From Methylobacterium goesingense (GTDB lineage: Bacteria > Pseudomonadota > Alphaproteobacteria > Rhizobiales > Beijerinckiaceae): a DNA stretch of 64,000 nucleotides. The stretch lies in contig NZ_BPQL01000069.1 in assembly GCF_022179225.1 (NCBI RefSeq), forward strand, positions 30,295 to 94,294, given 5' to 3'. The notes under the pieces were generated by a model. The model was not told the DNA's origin, searched no databases, and saw only the letters and a program-made list of their open reading frames with translations. The translations under genes were made by a program, and so were the position numbers. Shown one piece after another: positions 16,898-24,935 of this stretch; position 1 is the first letter of the stretch; every line of letters starts with the position of its first letter.

Positions 16898-17958
16898 CAG
16901 CGGGCTTTCGAGAACAGGAAGAACAGGATCTGGGCCACAGCGCTGTAGAACTCCGCGGGAATCATCTGGTCCACCTCGACACTCTCGTACAGGGACCTTG
17001 CGAGAGGCTTGTCTTCCACCACCGCGATGCCGTTGGCCTCCGCAGTTTCTCGGATGCGCAGCGCGACGAGGTCCTTGCCCTTGGCCAGGACCAGGGGGGC
17101 GGGCTGCTCGTCGCGCGCGTAGCGCAGTGCGATGGCGTAGTGCGTCGGGTTGGCGATCACCACGGTGGCCTGCTTCACGTTGCCGAGCATGCGCTTGCGC
17201 GCGCGGTCCTGCGCCAGGGAGCGCAGGCGCCCCTTCACCACGGGATCGCCCTCCGTCTGCTTGTGCTCGTCCTTGAGGTCCTGTTTCGACATGCGCAGCG
17301 AGCGCTGCCAGCGCATCCGCGACCAGACCAGGTCGGCCGCCACGATGACGATCGTGGCGACGCACACGACCGAGATCAGCCGGATCGACAGCGTTAGGAT
17401 GAGATCCGGGATCTGGCTCGGGTCGGTGAACATGGCACTCACGGCTTTGCTGCCCTCCGAGCGCAGGAGCAGCAGGGCGACGAGACTGACGCTTAAAAAT
17501 TTAAGGACCGATTTCAGGAATTCGACTTGGCCCGACTTGCCGAAGATTCGCCCCCAGCCGGCCATGGGCGAGACCCGGGACCATTGCGGCCGGATCCGCT
17601 CGGTCACGAGGCTCGGGACGTTCTGAACGAGGGACGCGACGAGGCCGCACAGGCCGAGAATCAGCACGGTCGGAATCAGGAATCGCGCAGCCGCGATGGC
17701 GGTTCCCTCCAGGATGCGGGCGACGTCCTGGTTGTTCTCGAGGGCGAAGTCGCGGGGGTGGTCGAGGAAGGGCGCCAGCGCCTGGAGGAGCGGATTGACC
17801 GCGTCGCGGACCACGAAGCTCAGGGCGATGAGGAGCCCGAGAATCGAGGCGAACACAGGGGCCTCGCGGGAGAACGGAACGTTGCCCTTCTCCACCGCAT
17901 CGCGAATCTTGCGCTCGCTGGCGGCCTCGGTCTTGCCCTCCTGGTCTTCGTCGGACAT
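16897..17958 (-). CDS. flhB: Flagellar export switch protein FlhB
   Basis: The 353-residue product has the FlhB start MSDEDQEGKTEAASERKIRD, four membrane segments (for example PVFASILGLLIALSFVVRDA and LKFLSVSLVALLLLRSE), and the cytoplasmic domain with the autocleavage motif NPTH at residues 270-273 (VVIANPTHYAIALRY). FlhB is part of the type III export gate and changes substrate specificity from rod/hook to filament on interaction with FliK. It follows fliG by 27 bp and is coupled to the unknown gene downstream. Confidence 0.97.
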   Translation of the reverse strand: MSDEDQEGKTEAASERKIRDAVEKGNVPFSREAPVFASILGLLIALSFVVRDAVNPLLQALAPFLDHPRDFALENNQDVARILEGTAIAAARFLIPTVLILGLCGLVASLVQNVPSLVTERIRPQWSRVSPMAGWGRIFGKSGQVEFLKSVLKFLSVSLVALLLLRSEGSKAVSAMFTDPSQIPDLILTLSIRLISVVCVATIVIVAADLVWSRMRWQRSLRMSKQDLKDEHKQTEGDPVVKGRLRSLAQDRARKRMLGNVKQATVVIANPTHYAIALRYARDEQPAPLVLAKGKDLVALRIRETAEANGIAVVEDKPLARSLYESVEVDQMIPAEFYSAVAQILFFLFSKAR

Positions 17959-17985
17959 CGCGCGATCGGGTCGGGCGGCCCGTCC

Positions 17986-19023
17986 CTAGCGGACGAGGGC
18001 CTCGACCTCGCCCCCGGCATTGATCTCCAGCTCGCCCCGTCCGGCCATCTCCAGGGCGAGGTCGGTGATGCTGCGGCGCGCCTCCGTCACGTCCTTCTGT
18101 GCCGCCGGCTCGCCGCCGTTCAACTCGTGCTCCACCATGCGGCGTACGCGGGCGGAGAGTGCCCCCAGGATGACCCCCCGGAACTCGGCGTCGGTGCCCT
18201 TGAGGGCCAGGACGAGCCGGTCGTTCGGCACGGCGTCGAACAAGGTGGTACGGGCGCGCGGGGCCAGCTTGACGATATCGTCGAAGGTGAACAGCAGGCC
18301 CTTCAGGATCTCCACCGATTTCGGGCGCGACTCGGAGAGGCTGGTGAGCACCTCGTCGATCTGGGTGCGCTCCATCTTGTTGATGATGTCAGCCATCTTG
18401 GCGTGGGTGTCGGCGCCGGCATTGCGGGCGCCGTTGACGAGCAGATCCTCGTGCAGGGCACGCTCGATGATCTCGATCACGCCGTCGCCGACCGGCTTGA
18501 AGCTCAGCATCCGCCGCATCACGGTGTTGCGGGTCGGCTGGGGCAGATGGGCCATGACCTTGGCGGCCGCCGCCGGCTTCAGGCGCGACAGGATGAGGGC
18601 CGCCGTCTGAGGATGCTCCTTGACCACGTAGCTCGCGATCACGTTCTCCGAGACGCCCGACATGCGCTCCCAGACGGAGCGGGTGGCGTCGCCGCGGACA
18701 TCGGCGAGGATCTCGGCGATCTGATCGGCGGGGAGGAGCCCGGTGAGCAGCTTCTCCACTTCGGAGGCGGTGCCCACGAGGCGGCCGTCCGACGCGAACT
18801 CGTCGGAGAACATCTCGACGATGTCCTCGAGCTGGCGTGCGCTCACGGTGCCGAGCTTGGTAGCCGAGCGGGTGATGCGCCGGATCTCGTCCGGCTCGAA
18901 GTACTTCAGCAGGCGACCGGCCGCGGGTTTACCCATGGCGAGCAGCAGCGCGGCGACCTCGTCCGCCGGACTGAGGACCCGATTCGCGCCCGGGGCGCGC
19001 TGAGGGATCGGCACGCTCGCCAC
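17986..19023 (-). CDS. fliG: Flagellar motor switch protein FliG
   Basis: The 345-residue product contains the FliG landmarks: VAALLLAMGKPAAGRLLKYF near the N-terminus, the middle-domain EHPQ motif in YVVKEHPQTAALILSRL, and the charged C-terminal torque helix region including FDDIVKLAPRARTTLFDAVP and DRLVLALKGTDAEFRGVILG. FliG joins the MS ring (FliF) to FliM/FliN and contacts MotA for torque. It is 11 bp downstream of fliN and 27 bp upstream of flhB. Confidence 0.97.
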   Translation of the reverse strand: MASVPIPQRAPGANRVLSPADEVAALLLAMGKPAAGRLLKYFEPDEIRRITRSATKLGTVSARQLEDIVEMFSDEFASDGRLVGTASEVEKLLTGLLPADQIAEILADVRGDATRSVWERMSGVSENVIASYVVKEHPQTAALILSRLKPAAAAKVMAHLPQPTRNTVMRRMLSFKPVGDGVIEIIERALHEDLLVNGARNAGADTHAKMADIINKMERTQIDEVLTSLSESRPKSVEILKGLLFTFDDIVKLAPRARTTLFDAVPNDRLVLALKGTDAEFRGVILGALSARVRRMVEHELNGGEPAAQKDVTEARRSITDLALEMAGRGELEINAGGEVEALVR

Positions 19024-19034
19024 GCTGCTGTGCC

Positions 19035-19436
19035 TCAGCCCTTCAGGCCGGCATCGGCGGGGCCGACGATCTCGGTCAGGGAGACGCCGAAGCGGGAATT
19101 GTCCTCCTCCACCACCACGATCTCGCCGCGCGCCACCACCCGGCCGTTGACGGTGACGTCGACGGGTTCGCCGACGCGGTGATCGAGGGCCACGATGGCC
19201 CCGCGCCCGAGTTTCATCAGGTCGGCCACCGGCATGGTGGCCGAGCCGAGCACCACCTGGATCAGCACGGGGATGCGCAGGATCGAGTCGAGGTTGCGGG
19301 CGTCGCCGATCCGGGCGTCGTCCGCCGCCGGGCCGGCGGCCGGGACGCTCGGGAACACCGCCGCGGTGCCGGAGGATGCGAGGTCCGCATCGTCGAAGGG
19401 GCTGTTGCTCATCATCCGCTCGTCAGGGGGTGTCAT
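19035..19436 (-). CDS. fliN: Flagellar motor switch protein FliN
   Basis: The 133-residue product has an unconserved acidic N-terminus and a C-terminal SpoA domain with LDSILRIPVLIQVVLGSATM, VADLMKLGRGAIVALDHRVG and PVDVTVNGRVVARGEIVVVE, the FliN signature. FliN forms the lower C-ring and binds the FliH-FliI export complex. Start choice is uncertain: ATGs at 19436, 19415 and 19412 are all in frame and none has a convincing Shine-Dalgarno. Confidence 0.93.
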   Translation of the reverse strand: MTPPDERMMSNSPFDDADLASSGTAAVFPSVPAAGPAADDARIGDARNLDSILRIPVLIQVVLGSATMPVADLMKLGRGAIVALDHRVGEPVDVTVNGRVVARGEIVVVEEDNSRFGVSLTEIVGPADAGLKG

Positions 19437-19521
19437 CGCGTATCAGGGCGCTGGGGCTCGACAGCGGATGATCGGAGAGGATCGGCCAAAGTCGGTCGGG
19501 GTGCAAGCCGCGCATGCACGG

Positions 19522-19821
19522 TCAGCCGACTCGGCCGGCGCGTGTGGCGGAGAGATCGCGGCGGCTGGCCTCGAGATCCGCGAGGAGCTGGCGCGCCTCG
19601 CCGATGCGCTGGTTGAGGGCCTCCAGGATCTCGCGGCCCTCGGTGCTGAAGCCGCGCACCGCGTCGCCCGCCTGGGTGAGCGCGTGGCCCGACTGCATCA
19701 GGATGCGGCCGTACTCCGCCTGGGTCCGGTCCAGGCGTTTCAGCTTGAGGTACATCGGCACCACGCAGGCGCTCGTCGCCACGAGGGCGATGAGGAGAAT
19801 GGTGTCAACCCACGGCGTCAT
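19522..19821 (-). CDS. Small membrane-anchored coiled-coil protein in motor operon
   Basis: The 99-residue product has one N-terminal membrane helix (MTPWVDTILLIALVATSACV) followed by a charged helical segment likely to form a coiled coil (LKLKRLDRTQAEYGRILMQ, then ILEALNQRIGEARQLLADLE). The start overlaps the 3' end of fliM by 17 bp, indicating coupled translation. Small proteins of this layout occur next to fliM in other alphaproteobacteria (the DUF6468-type arrangement), but the family assignment was not verified. A role in stator or switch assembly is possible by position. Confidence 0.7.
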   Translation of the reverse strand: MTPWVDTILLIALVATSACVVPMYLKLKRLDRTQAEYGRILMQSGHALTQAGDAVRGFSTEGREILEALNQRIGEARQLLADLEASRRDLSATRAGRVG

Positions 19822-20737
19822 CGTGCGCGCCTTCCTTGTCTTGAGCGATGGCTTCGTCGACCCGCAGCACGTAGGAGCCCTGCGCCTGGCCCATGTGGCA
19901 CCAGAACAGGGGCCGGTCGTTGCCCTCGAGCTTTACCCGTGTGGCCGGCGTGGCATCGAGGCCGATGACCTGCCCGACCTTGAGGCCGGCGATCTCGCCG
20001 AGCGTGAGGGTACGCTCCTCCAGCACGGCCCGCAGGGTGACCTCGGCCTTCCGGACCTCGGCGGTGATCTGCTGCGTCCAGGTCGGGTCGCGGGCGGCGC
20101 TGTCGCCGGTGAGCACCTTCGACAGCGCCGGCCGCATCGGATTGATCACCGACTGGGGCAGGATGAGGAACATCTCGCCGCCGCGGTTGAGCGCCTGGAC
20201 CGAGAACTTGGCCTCGACGGCCTTGTTGTTGCGGCCCCCGATGACCGCGAACTCCATGCGGGTCTCGGTGCGCTCCAGGCGGAAGGCGGTCATCGAGACA
20301 AGGGCGAACGAGGATTCCAGGGCCTTGCCGACCTGTTCCAGGATGGTGTGGGCGAGCCGGAGCTCGATGGCCGAGAAGGGGCGCTCGTCCTCCACCGGCG
20401 GTTCGCCCCCGTCGGCCCCGAACAGCGCCTCCACCAGGGTGAAGAGGAAGTCCCGGTTGAGGCCGACCAGAATGTGGCTGTCCCATTCGGGCGCGTGAAA
20501 GATGCCCGCCACGGCGTTGTTCTCGTAGGCGTCGAGCATCTCGCCGAAACGGCCGCTGGAGAAGCCGTTGAAGCCGAAATAGACCGGCGAGGCCACGAGC
20601 GGCTTGAGGTTGTCCGAGCAGCCCGAGGTGAGCCGGTCGAAGACCACGTTCAGCATCGGCATGCGGTCGAGCGACAGGCCCCCGGCATCGATCAGGCGGG
20701 CACGGATGTCGGTGGCGTTCCCGATCGGCACGTCCAT
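19805..20737 (-). CDS. fliM: Flagellar motor switch protein FliM
   Basis: The 310-residue product shows the CheC-like middle domain (LPMLNVVFDRLTSG-like segment LDRMPMLNVVFDRLTSG, then GLNRDFLFTLVEALFGADGG and FSAIELRLAHTILEQVGKAL) and a C-terminal SpoA domain (RAVLEERTLTLGEIAGLKVG). FliM is the middle C-ring component that binds phosphorylated CheY and sets rotation direction or speed. No classical N-terminal CheY-binding peptide was identified with certainty. It lies 3 bp downstream of motA. Confidence 0.94.
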   Translation of the reverse strand: MDVPIGNATDIRARLIDAGGLSLDRMPMLNVVFDRLTSGCSDNLKPLVASPVYFGFNGFSSGRFGEMLDAYENNAVAGIFHAPEWDSHILVGLNRDFLFTLVEALFGADGGEPPVEDERPFSAIELRLAHTILEQVGKALESSFALVSMTAFRLERTETRMEFAVIGGRNNKAVEAKFSVQALNRGGEMFLILPQSVINPMRPALSKVLTGDSAARDPTWTQQITAEVRKAEVTLRAVLEERTLTLGEIAGLKVGQVIGLDATPATRVKLEGNDRPLFWCHMGQAQGSYVLRVDEAIAQDKEGAHDDAVG

Positions 20738-20740
20738 GGT

Positions 20741-21613
20741 TCAGGCGGCTTCCCTCTGCGCGCCGCCGTTGACGGTGGCGTTCTCGACCTCGTCGATGGT
20801 GGGCCGGTCGCCCAGCGAGATGCCCTTGCGGCCATGCTCGACGGCGATCTGCGGCACCGCCCCGCCCATGTAGGCGATCAGGGTCTGCTTGACGATGACG
20901 TAGACATGGTTCTGCTTCTCGCGGATGGTCTTGATCTTGATCGCGAAGGGCGCAAGCACCCCGTAGGACATGAACACGCCGAAGAATGTCCCCACGAGTG
21001 CGGCGCCGATGAGGCCGCCCAGGATCTGCGGCGACTGGTCGAGGGCGCCCATGGCCTTCACGATGCCCAGCACCGCCGCCACGATGCCGAGTGCCGGCAT
21101 CGCCTCGGCCACGGTCGTGACCGCGCCGTAGGGCTTGAGCCGGTCCTTGCGGTAGCCGCTGATCTCCTCGTCCATCAGGGCCTCGATCTCGTGGGCGCGG
21201 GCGTTGCCGATGAGGATGAGGCGGGCGTAATCGCAGATGAACAGCACGAGGTCGGCGTTCTTGGCCACATCCGGATAGGCCTTGAAGATCTCGGAATTGG
21301 CCGGGTCGTCGAGATGCGGTTCGACCTCGTTGCGGGGCTTGGTCTTCAGCTCGCGCATCAGGGCGTGGAGCAGGCCGAGGAGGGCGAGGTAGTCCTTGCG
21401 CTTGGGCACCTTGCCGGTGAGGGCGTCCATGCTCGCCTTACCCGAATCCACCACCGTCTTCATCGGGTTGGCCATGACGAACGTGCCCGCGCCCATCCCC
21501 CCGATGATGACGAACTCCCACGGTTGCCACAGCACGACGAGGTGGCCGCCCATGGCGACGAAGCCGCCGAGCATGCAGCCGATTGCGATGACGAGGCCGA
21601 TCAGAACGCCCAA
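20741..21613 (-). CDS. motA: Flagellar stator protein MotA
   Basis: The 290-residue product has the MotA N-terminus MGVLIGLVIAIGCMLGGFVA and the two C-terminal membrane helices with ALGIVAAVLGIVKAMGALDQ and GALVGTFFGVFMSYGVLAPF. Pro residues near the channel and the cytoplasmic charged loop are in the expected places. Five MotA and two MotB subunits form the proton channel. It is the first gene of the minus-strand motor operon, with CGGAGG upstream of the ATG. Its promoter must lie in the 153-bp divergent gap shared with the DUF3606 gene. Confidence 0.96.
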   Translation of the reverse strand: MGVLIGLVIAIGCMLGGFVAMGGHLVVLWQPWEFVIIGGMGAGTFVMANPMKTVVDSGKASMDALTGKVPKRKDYLALLGLLHALMRELKTKPRNEVEPHLDDPANSEIFKAYPDVAKNADLVLFICDYARLILIGNARAHEIEALMDEEISGYRKDRLKPYGAVTTVAEAMPALGIVAAVLGIVKAMGALDQSPQILGGLIGAALVGTFFGVFMSYGVLAPFAIKIKTIREKQNHVYVIVKQTLIAYMGGAVPQIAVEHGRKGISLGDRPTIDEVENATVNGGAQREAA

Positions 21614-21766
21614 GGCTCAACGCCTCCGATGGGGGTGAGAAATCCGATGCAGCGGACCTACGCAGGATCGCTTGCGCGGGGCTGGATGGCCGCTCCGGCC
21701 GAAAACGCACCGGCGGCCCGGCCCGCGCGTTAGGACAAAGACCCGACACCGCAGCGAGAGCCCGCC

Positions 21767-21970
21767 ATGAGCAGCACGACGCCCGACAACGACCACGAGC
21801 CCGCCACCGTGAACGTCTCGGAGCCCTGGACCCTGGCCTACTGGGCCCGGCGCTTCGAGGTGCCGCGCGAGGAGGTGGAGGCCGCCGTCGCGGCGGTGGG
21901 GCACGAGCCCGCGAAGGTCGCCGCAAAGCTCGGCCGGCCCTGGCCCTTCGAGGGCAGCGGCATCGTGTGA
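21767..21970 (+). CDS. DUF3606 small protein
   Basis: The 67-residue product matches the DUF3606 pattern: a short N-terminus, then VSEPWTLAYWARRFEVPREE, VEAAVAAVGHEPAKVAAKL and a terminal GRPWPF segment. These small, soluble proteins are widespread in Hyphomicrobiales and have no established function. The helix-turn-helix-like spacing (YWARRF...REEVEAAV) hints at a small helical domain, but this is not evidence of DNA binding. It is transcribed divergently from motA. Confidence 0.8.
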   Translation: MSSTTPDNDHEPATVNVSEPWTLAYWARRFEVPREEVEAAVAAVGHEPAKVAAKLGRPWPFEGSGIV

Positions 21971-21980
21971 GGCGCGCGCC

Positions 21981-22472
21981 TCAGCGGCGCCCGGTGGAGC
22001 CGAAGCCGCCGGTGCCGCGTGCCCCGGCGTCTCCGGAGCGCGGCGCGTCGTCGGCGTCGTCGCGGATCGTGAGCGTCGGCCGGGTGACGCGGGTGAAGAC
22101 GAGTTGGGCGATGCGGTCGCCGGGCTCGATCCGGAGGCCGGGGCCGCCGGGATTCCGGTTCCAGGCCGAGATCATCAGCGGGCCTTCGTAATCGGCGTCG
22201 ATCACGCCGGTGCCGTTTCCGAGGACGAGGCCCTCGCGATGGCCGAGGCCCGAGCGCGGAAAGATCAGCCCGCACCAGGCCGGGTCACGGATCGCCAGTG
22301 CGAAGCCCGCCGGGATCAGGGCCGGCGGCCCCTGAGGCGGCAGGTCCAGGGCGGCATCGAGGCAGGCATGGAGGTCGAGGCCCGCGGCCCCGGCCGATCC
22401 CCAGCGGGGAAAACCCCAGCCGGCGAGGCGGGCATCGCGCAGGCGGATCTCGACGGCGAGGTCGGGATTCAC
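21981..22472 (-). CDS. dut: dUTP diphosphatase
   Basis: The 163-residue trimeric dUTPase starts at a GTG that overlaps the stop of the upstream lyase gene (GTGA). The conserved motifs are present in order: AGAAGLDLHA-like GSAGAAGLDLHACLD (motif 1), IFPRSGLGHREGLVLGNGTG (motifs 2 and 3 with the uracil-binding hairpin), VIDADYEGPLMISAWN, GDRIAQLVF (motif 4) and the flexible C-terminal GTGGFGSTGRR (motif 5). It hydrolyses dUTP to dUMP, preventing uracil incorporation and feeding dTMP synthesis. The overlap with a CitE-like gene is unusual as a functional pairing. Confidence 0.95.
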   Translation of the reverse strand: MNPDLAVEIRLRDARLAGWGFPRWGSAGAAGLDLHACLDAALDLPPQGPPALIPAGFALAIRDPAWCGLIFPRSGLGHREGLVLGNGTGVIDADYEGPLMISAWNRNPGGPGLRIEPGDRIAQLVFTRVTRPTLTIRDDADDAPRSGDAGARGTGGFGSTGRR

Positions 22473-23356
22473 GCCGTCCGGGCCGCGATGGCGTCGGCCA
22501 GGGCCACGGTGCGGGCGGCGTCGACCGCGTGCAGGCGCTCCACCATCTTGCCGTCGAGGCCGATGACGCCGCGGGTGCGGTTCTCCGGCTCGGCGAAGGC
22601 GGCGAGGATGCGCCGCGCCCAGGCGACCTCGTCCGCACCCGGGCCGAAGGCGGCGTTGGCCGGGGCGATCTGGTCGGGGTGGATCAGCATCTTGCCGTCG
22701 AAGCCGCAATCGCGTCCCTGCGTGCACTCGGCGGCAAACCCGTCCGCATCGCGAAAATCGTTGTAAATGCCGTCGATGGCGTCGATCTCGTAGGCGCGGG
22801 CGGCGGCGATCACGCTCATCAGCCAGGGCATCAGGGCGGGCCGGCCCGGCACACCGAGGCGCAGCCGGCTGGCCTTGGCGAGATCGTTCGGCCCGACCAT
22901 GAGGCAGGCCAGGCGCGTGTCGACATCACGGGCGGAACTCGCGATCTCGGCGAGATGCAGGATCGCCATCGGGCTCTCGATCATCGCCCAGGTCCGGGTC
23001 CGGTCCGGCGCGCCGAGGCGGCGCAGGCGCGAACCCACCGCCACCAGGGCATCGGCGCCCGTCACCTTCGGGACCACGATGGCGTCGGGCCCGGCGGGGG
23101 CGATGGCGGCCAGATCGGCCTCGCCGTAGGGCGTGTCGAGGGGGTTGATGCGAACCAGGACCTCGCGGGTGCCGAAGCCGCCCTCGGAGACCGCCCGGGC
23201 GACGGCCTCCCGGGTCGCCGCCCGGCTCTCGGGCGCGGCACCGTCCTCGAGGTCGATCATCACCACGTCCGTGGGGAGGCTGCGGGCCTTCTCCAGGAGG
23301 CGCGGGTTCGATCCCGGCATCGCCAGGACACTACGGCGCGGGCGGATCTCGGTCAT
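22469..23356 (-). CDS. HpcH/HpaI family CitE-like CoA-ester lyase or thioesterase
   Basis: The 295-residue product starts at the ATG giving MTEIRPRRSVLAMPGSNPRL, the typical CitE-family N-terminus. Further motifs are DVVMIDLEDGAAPESR, AIVVPKVTGADAL, WAMIESPMAILHL and GKMLIHPDQIAPANAAF, which supply acid metal ligands and the CoA-binding region. Relatives cleave citryl-, malyl- or methylmalyl-CoA or hydrolyse (3S)-malyl-CoA. In Methylobacterium such proteins appear beside the serine and ethylmalonyl-CoA pathways, but the specific substrate cannot be read here. It is translationally coupled to dut. Confidence 0.82.
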   Translation of the reverse strand: MTEIRPRRSVLAMPGSNPRLLEKARSLPTDVVMIDLEDGAAPESRAATREAVARAVSEGGFGTREVLVRINPLDTPYGEADLAAIAPAGPDAIVVPKVTGADALVAVGSRLRRLGAPDRTRTWAMIESPMAILHLAEIASSARDVDTRLACLMVGPNDLAKASRLRLGVPGRPALMPWLMSVIAAARAYEIDAIDGIYNDFRDADGFAAECTQGRDCGFDGKMLIHPDQIAPANAAFGPGADEVAWARRILAAFAEPENRTRGVIGLDGKMVERLHAVDAARTVALADAIAARTA

Positions 23357-23578
23357 GGCGCATCCCTTGAATGACGGTCGGGGATCGGGCGCCGCACGAC
23401 CGCACCCGGCGGCGACGCCGGCCCTGTCCCGGCCACGACTCACCGCAAGTTCCGGCGATAGCCGTCCGCGTATCCCGATTCAAGGCGGGGGCGTTCTGCC
23501 GATCGCCCGCCGGCTTCCGGCTCGCCATCCCCGGCAAACGGCTCGGAAAGCGGGCGGATCGCTCATGGCCGGGGCGCG

Positions 23579-23606
23579 TGTCATCGAACTGTCGTGCAAT
23601 CGTCAT
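23579..23606 (+). promoter_or_regulatory. Pho box upstream of pstS (three half-sites)
   Basis: Three direct repeats spaced by exactly 11 bp are TGTCAT at 23579, TGTCGT at 23590 and CGTCAT at 23601. This is the CTGTCAT-type PhoB half-site pattern, about 95 bp upstream of the pstS ATG. The rest of the 344-bp gap (23357-23700) holds no gene. PhoB, encoded at the end of the same cluster, is the expected regulator. The hexamers are recognisable but imperfect. Confidence 0.72.
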
Positions 23607-23700
23607 ACCGCCTTACCCGACCGGACGTATGGCGCAGTGCACAACGGAGGGCGGGGTTCAGCCCAATCCTCCGGCGCACGCTCCCCCAGGAGACCAGCAC

Positions 23701-24738
23701 ATGAAGTTCACCACCCTCGCTGCCCTCGTAGGCCTCGGCCTCGCCACCTTCGCGCCGGCCCATGCCGCCGACATCACAGGCGCGGGCGCGACCTTCCCCT
23801 TCCCGGTCTACTCGAAGTGGGCCGAAGCCTACCGCAAGGATAGCGGCATGGGCCTGAACTACCAGTCGATCGGCTCGGGCGGCGGCATCAAGCAGATCCA
23901 GGCCAAGACCGTCGATTTCGGCGCCACCGACGCTCCGCTGAAGGGCCCCGCCCTGGAGAAGGACGGCCTCGTCCAGTTCCCCACCGTCATGGGCGGCGTC
24001 GTCACCGTGGTGAACATCGCGGGCGTCGAGCCGGGTAAGCTGAAGCTCACCGGCGAGGTGATCGCCGAGATCTATGCCGGCAAGATCGCCAAGTGGTCGG
24101 ACCCCAAGATCGCCAAGCTGAACGAGGGCCTGAAGCTCCCCGAGGCCAACATCACCCCGGTCTACCGCTCGGACGCGTCGGGCACGACGAACATCTTCAC
24201 CACCTACCTCTCGCAGGCCTCGGAGTCTTGGAAGAAGGAATTCGGCGCGGCCACCACGGTGAGCTGGCCGGTGGGCCAGGGCGGCAAGGGCAACGAGGGC
24301 GTCACCGCCACCGTCAAGCAGGTCCCCAACGCCATCGGCTACGTCGAGTCGGCCTACGCCAAGCAGAACAAGCTCAGCCACACCCTGATCCAGAACAAGG
24401 CCGGCAAGTTCCCGCAGCCCGACGACAAGGCCTTCCAGGCCGCCGCCGCCAGCGCCGACTGGAAGTCCGCCCCCGGCTTCGGCATCTCGCTGACCGATCA
24501 GGCCGGTGACGGCGCCTGGCCGATTACCGCCGCGACCTTCATCCTCGTCCACAAGGACCCGACCGACCCGGCCAAGGCCGCCGACGTGCTGAAGTTCTTC
24601 GACTGGGCCTACAAGAACGGCGACAAGCTCGCCACCGACCTCGACTACGTGCCGCTGCCCGACGCCGTCGTCGGCCAGATCCACGACGCGTGGAAGGAGA
24701 TCAAGGGCAAGGACGGCAAGCCCGTCTTCAACATGTAA
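23701..24738 (+). CDS. pstS: Periplasmic phosphate-binding protein PstS
   Basis: The 345-residue product has a signal peptide (MKFTTLAALVGLGLATFAPA, cleavage near AHAAD) and the phosphate-binding motifs DITGAGATFPFPVYSKWAEA, GSGGGIKQIQAKTVDFGATD, YRSDASGTTNIFTTYLS and GQGGKGNEGVTATVKQ. It captures inorganic phosphate in the periplasm and delivers it to PstCA. CAGGAGACC upstream of the ATG gives a good ribosome site. The last codons and stop are part of a 19-bp tandem duplication. Confidence 0.98.
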   Translation: MKFTTLAALVGLGLATFAPAHAADITGAGATFPFPVYSKWAEAYRKDSGMGLNYQSIGSGGGIKQIQAKTVDFGATDAPLKGPALEKDGLVQFPTVMGGVVTVVNIAGVEPGKLKLTGEVIAEIYAGKIAKWSDPKIAKLNEGLKLPEANITPVYRSDASGTTNIFTTYLSQASESWKKEFGAATTVSWPVGQGGKGNEGVTATVKQVPNAIGYVESAYAKQNKLSHTLIQNKAGKFPQPDDKAFQAAAASADWKSAPGFGISLTDQAGDGAWPITAATFILVHKDPTDPAKAADVLKFFDWAYKNGDKLATDLDYVPLPDAVVGQIHDAWKEIKGKDGKPVFNM

Positions 24739-24755
24739 GCCCGTCTTCAACATGT
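24718..24755. repeat. 19-bp tandem duplication over the pstS stop
   Basis: The sequence AAGCCCGTCTTCAACATGT occurs twice in immediate succession, at 24718-24736 and 24737-24755. Copy 1 encodes the last residues KPVFNM and supplies the T of the TAA stop. Copy 2 lies outside the gene and would again encode a stop (TGA) after the same residues in its own frame. The copies are identical, so the duplication is recent or under little decay. Confidence 0.95.
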
Positions 24756-24766
24756 GAGGTGACGCT

Positions 24767-24812
24767 CGCGGGCTCGCGCCCGCGGGTTCTGGGGACGAGC
24801 CACCGCGTCCCC
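24767..24812 (+). other. Two hairpins between pstS and pstC
   Basis: A 7-bp stem with a 4-nt loop lies at 24767-24784 (CGCGGGC/GCCCGCG). A second 7-bp stem with an 8-nt loop lies at 24791-24812 (GGGGACG/CGTCCCC). No T-run follows. Their position in the 197-bp pstS-pstC gap suits partial termination or 3' protection of pstS mRNA, which would give more binding protein than permease. That role is inferred. Confidence 0.6.
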
Positions 24813-24935
24813 GCCTGATCGCAACATCCGAGCCCGGCGCAATCCGCCGGGCTCCCCCGGAACGAAACGGTGATCCCCCTCGCGCCGGCGACCGGCGCGC
24901 TGTAGGACGCCGCGAGGTGCAGAGAAGACATTCGG

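Noticed and set aside
19514..21733. Long open frame on the plus strand opposite fliM and motA
   Set aside because: Composition is that of a shadow frame (His/Asp/Arg/Gly-rich) and it covers conserved flagellar genes on the minus strand.
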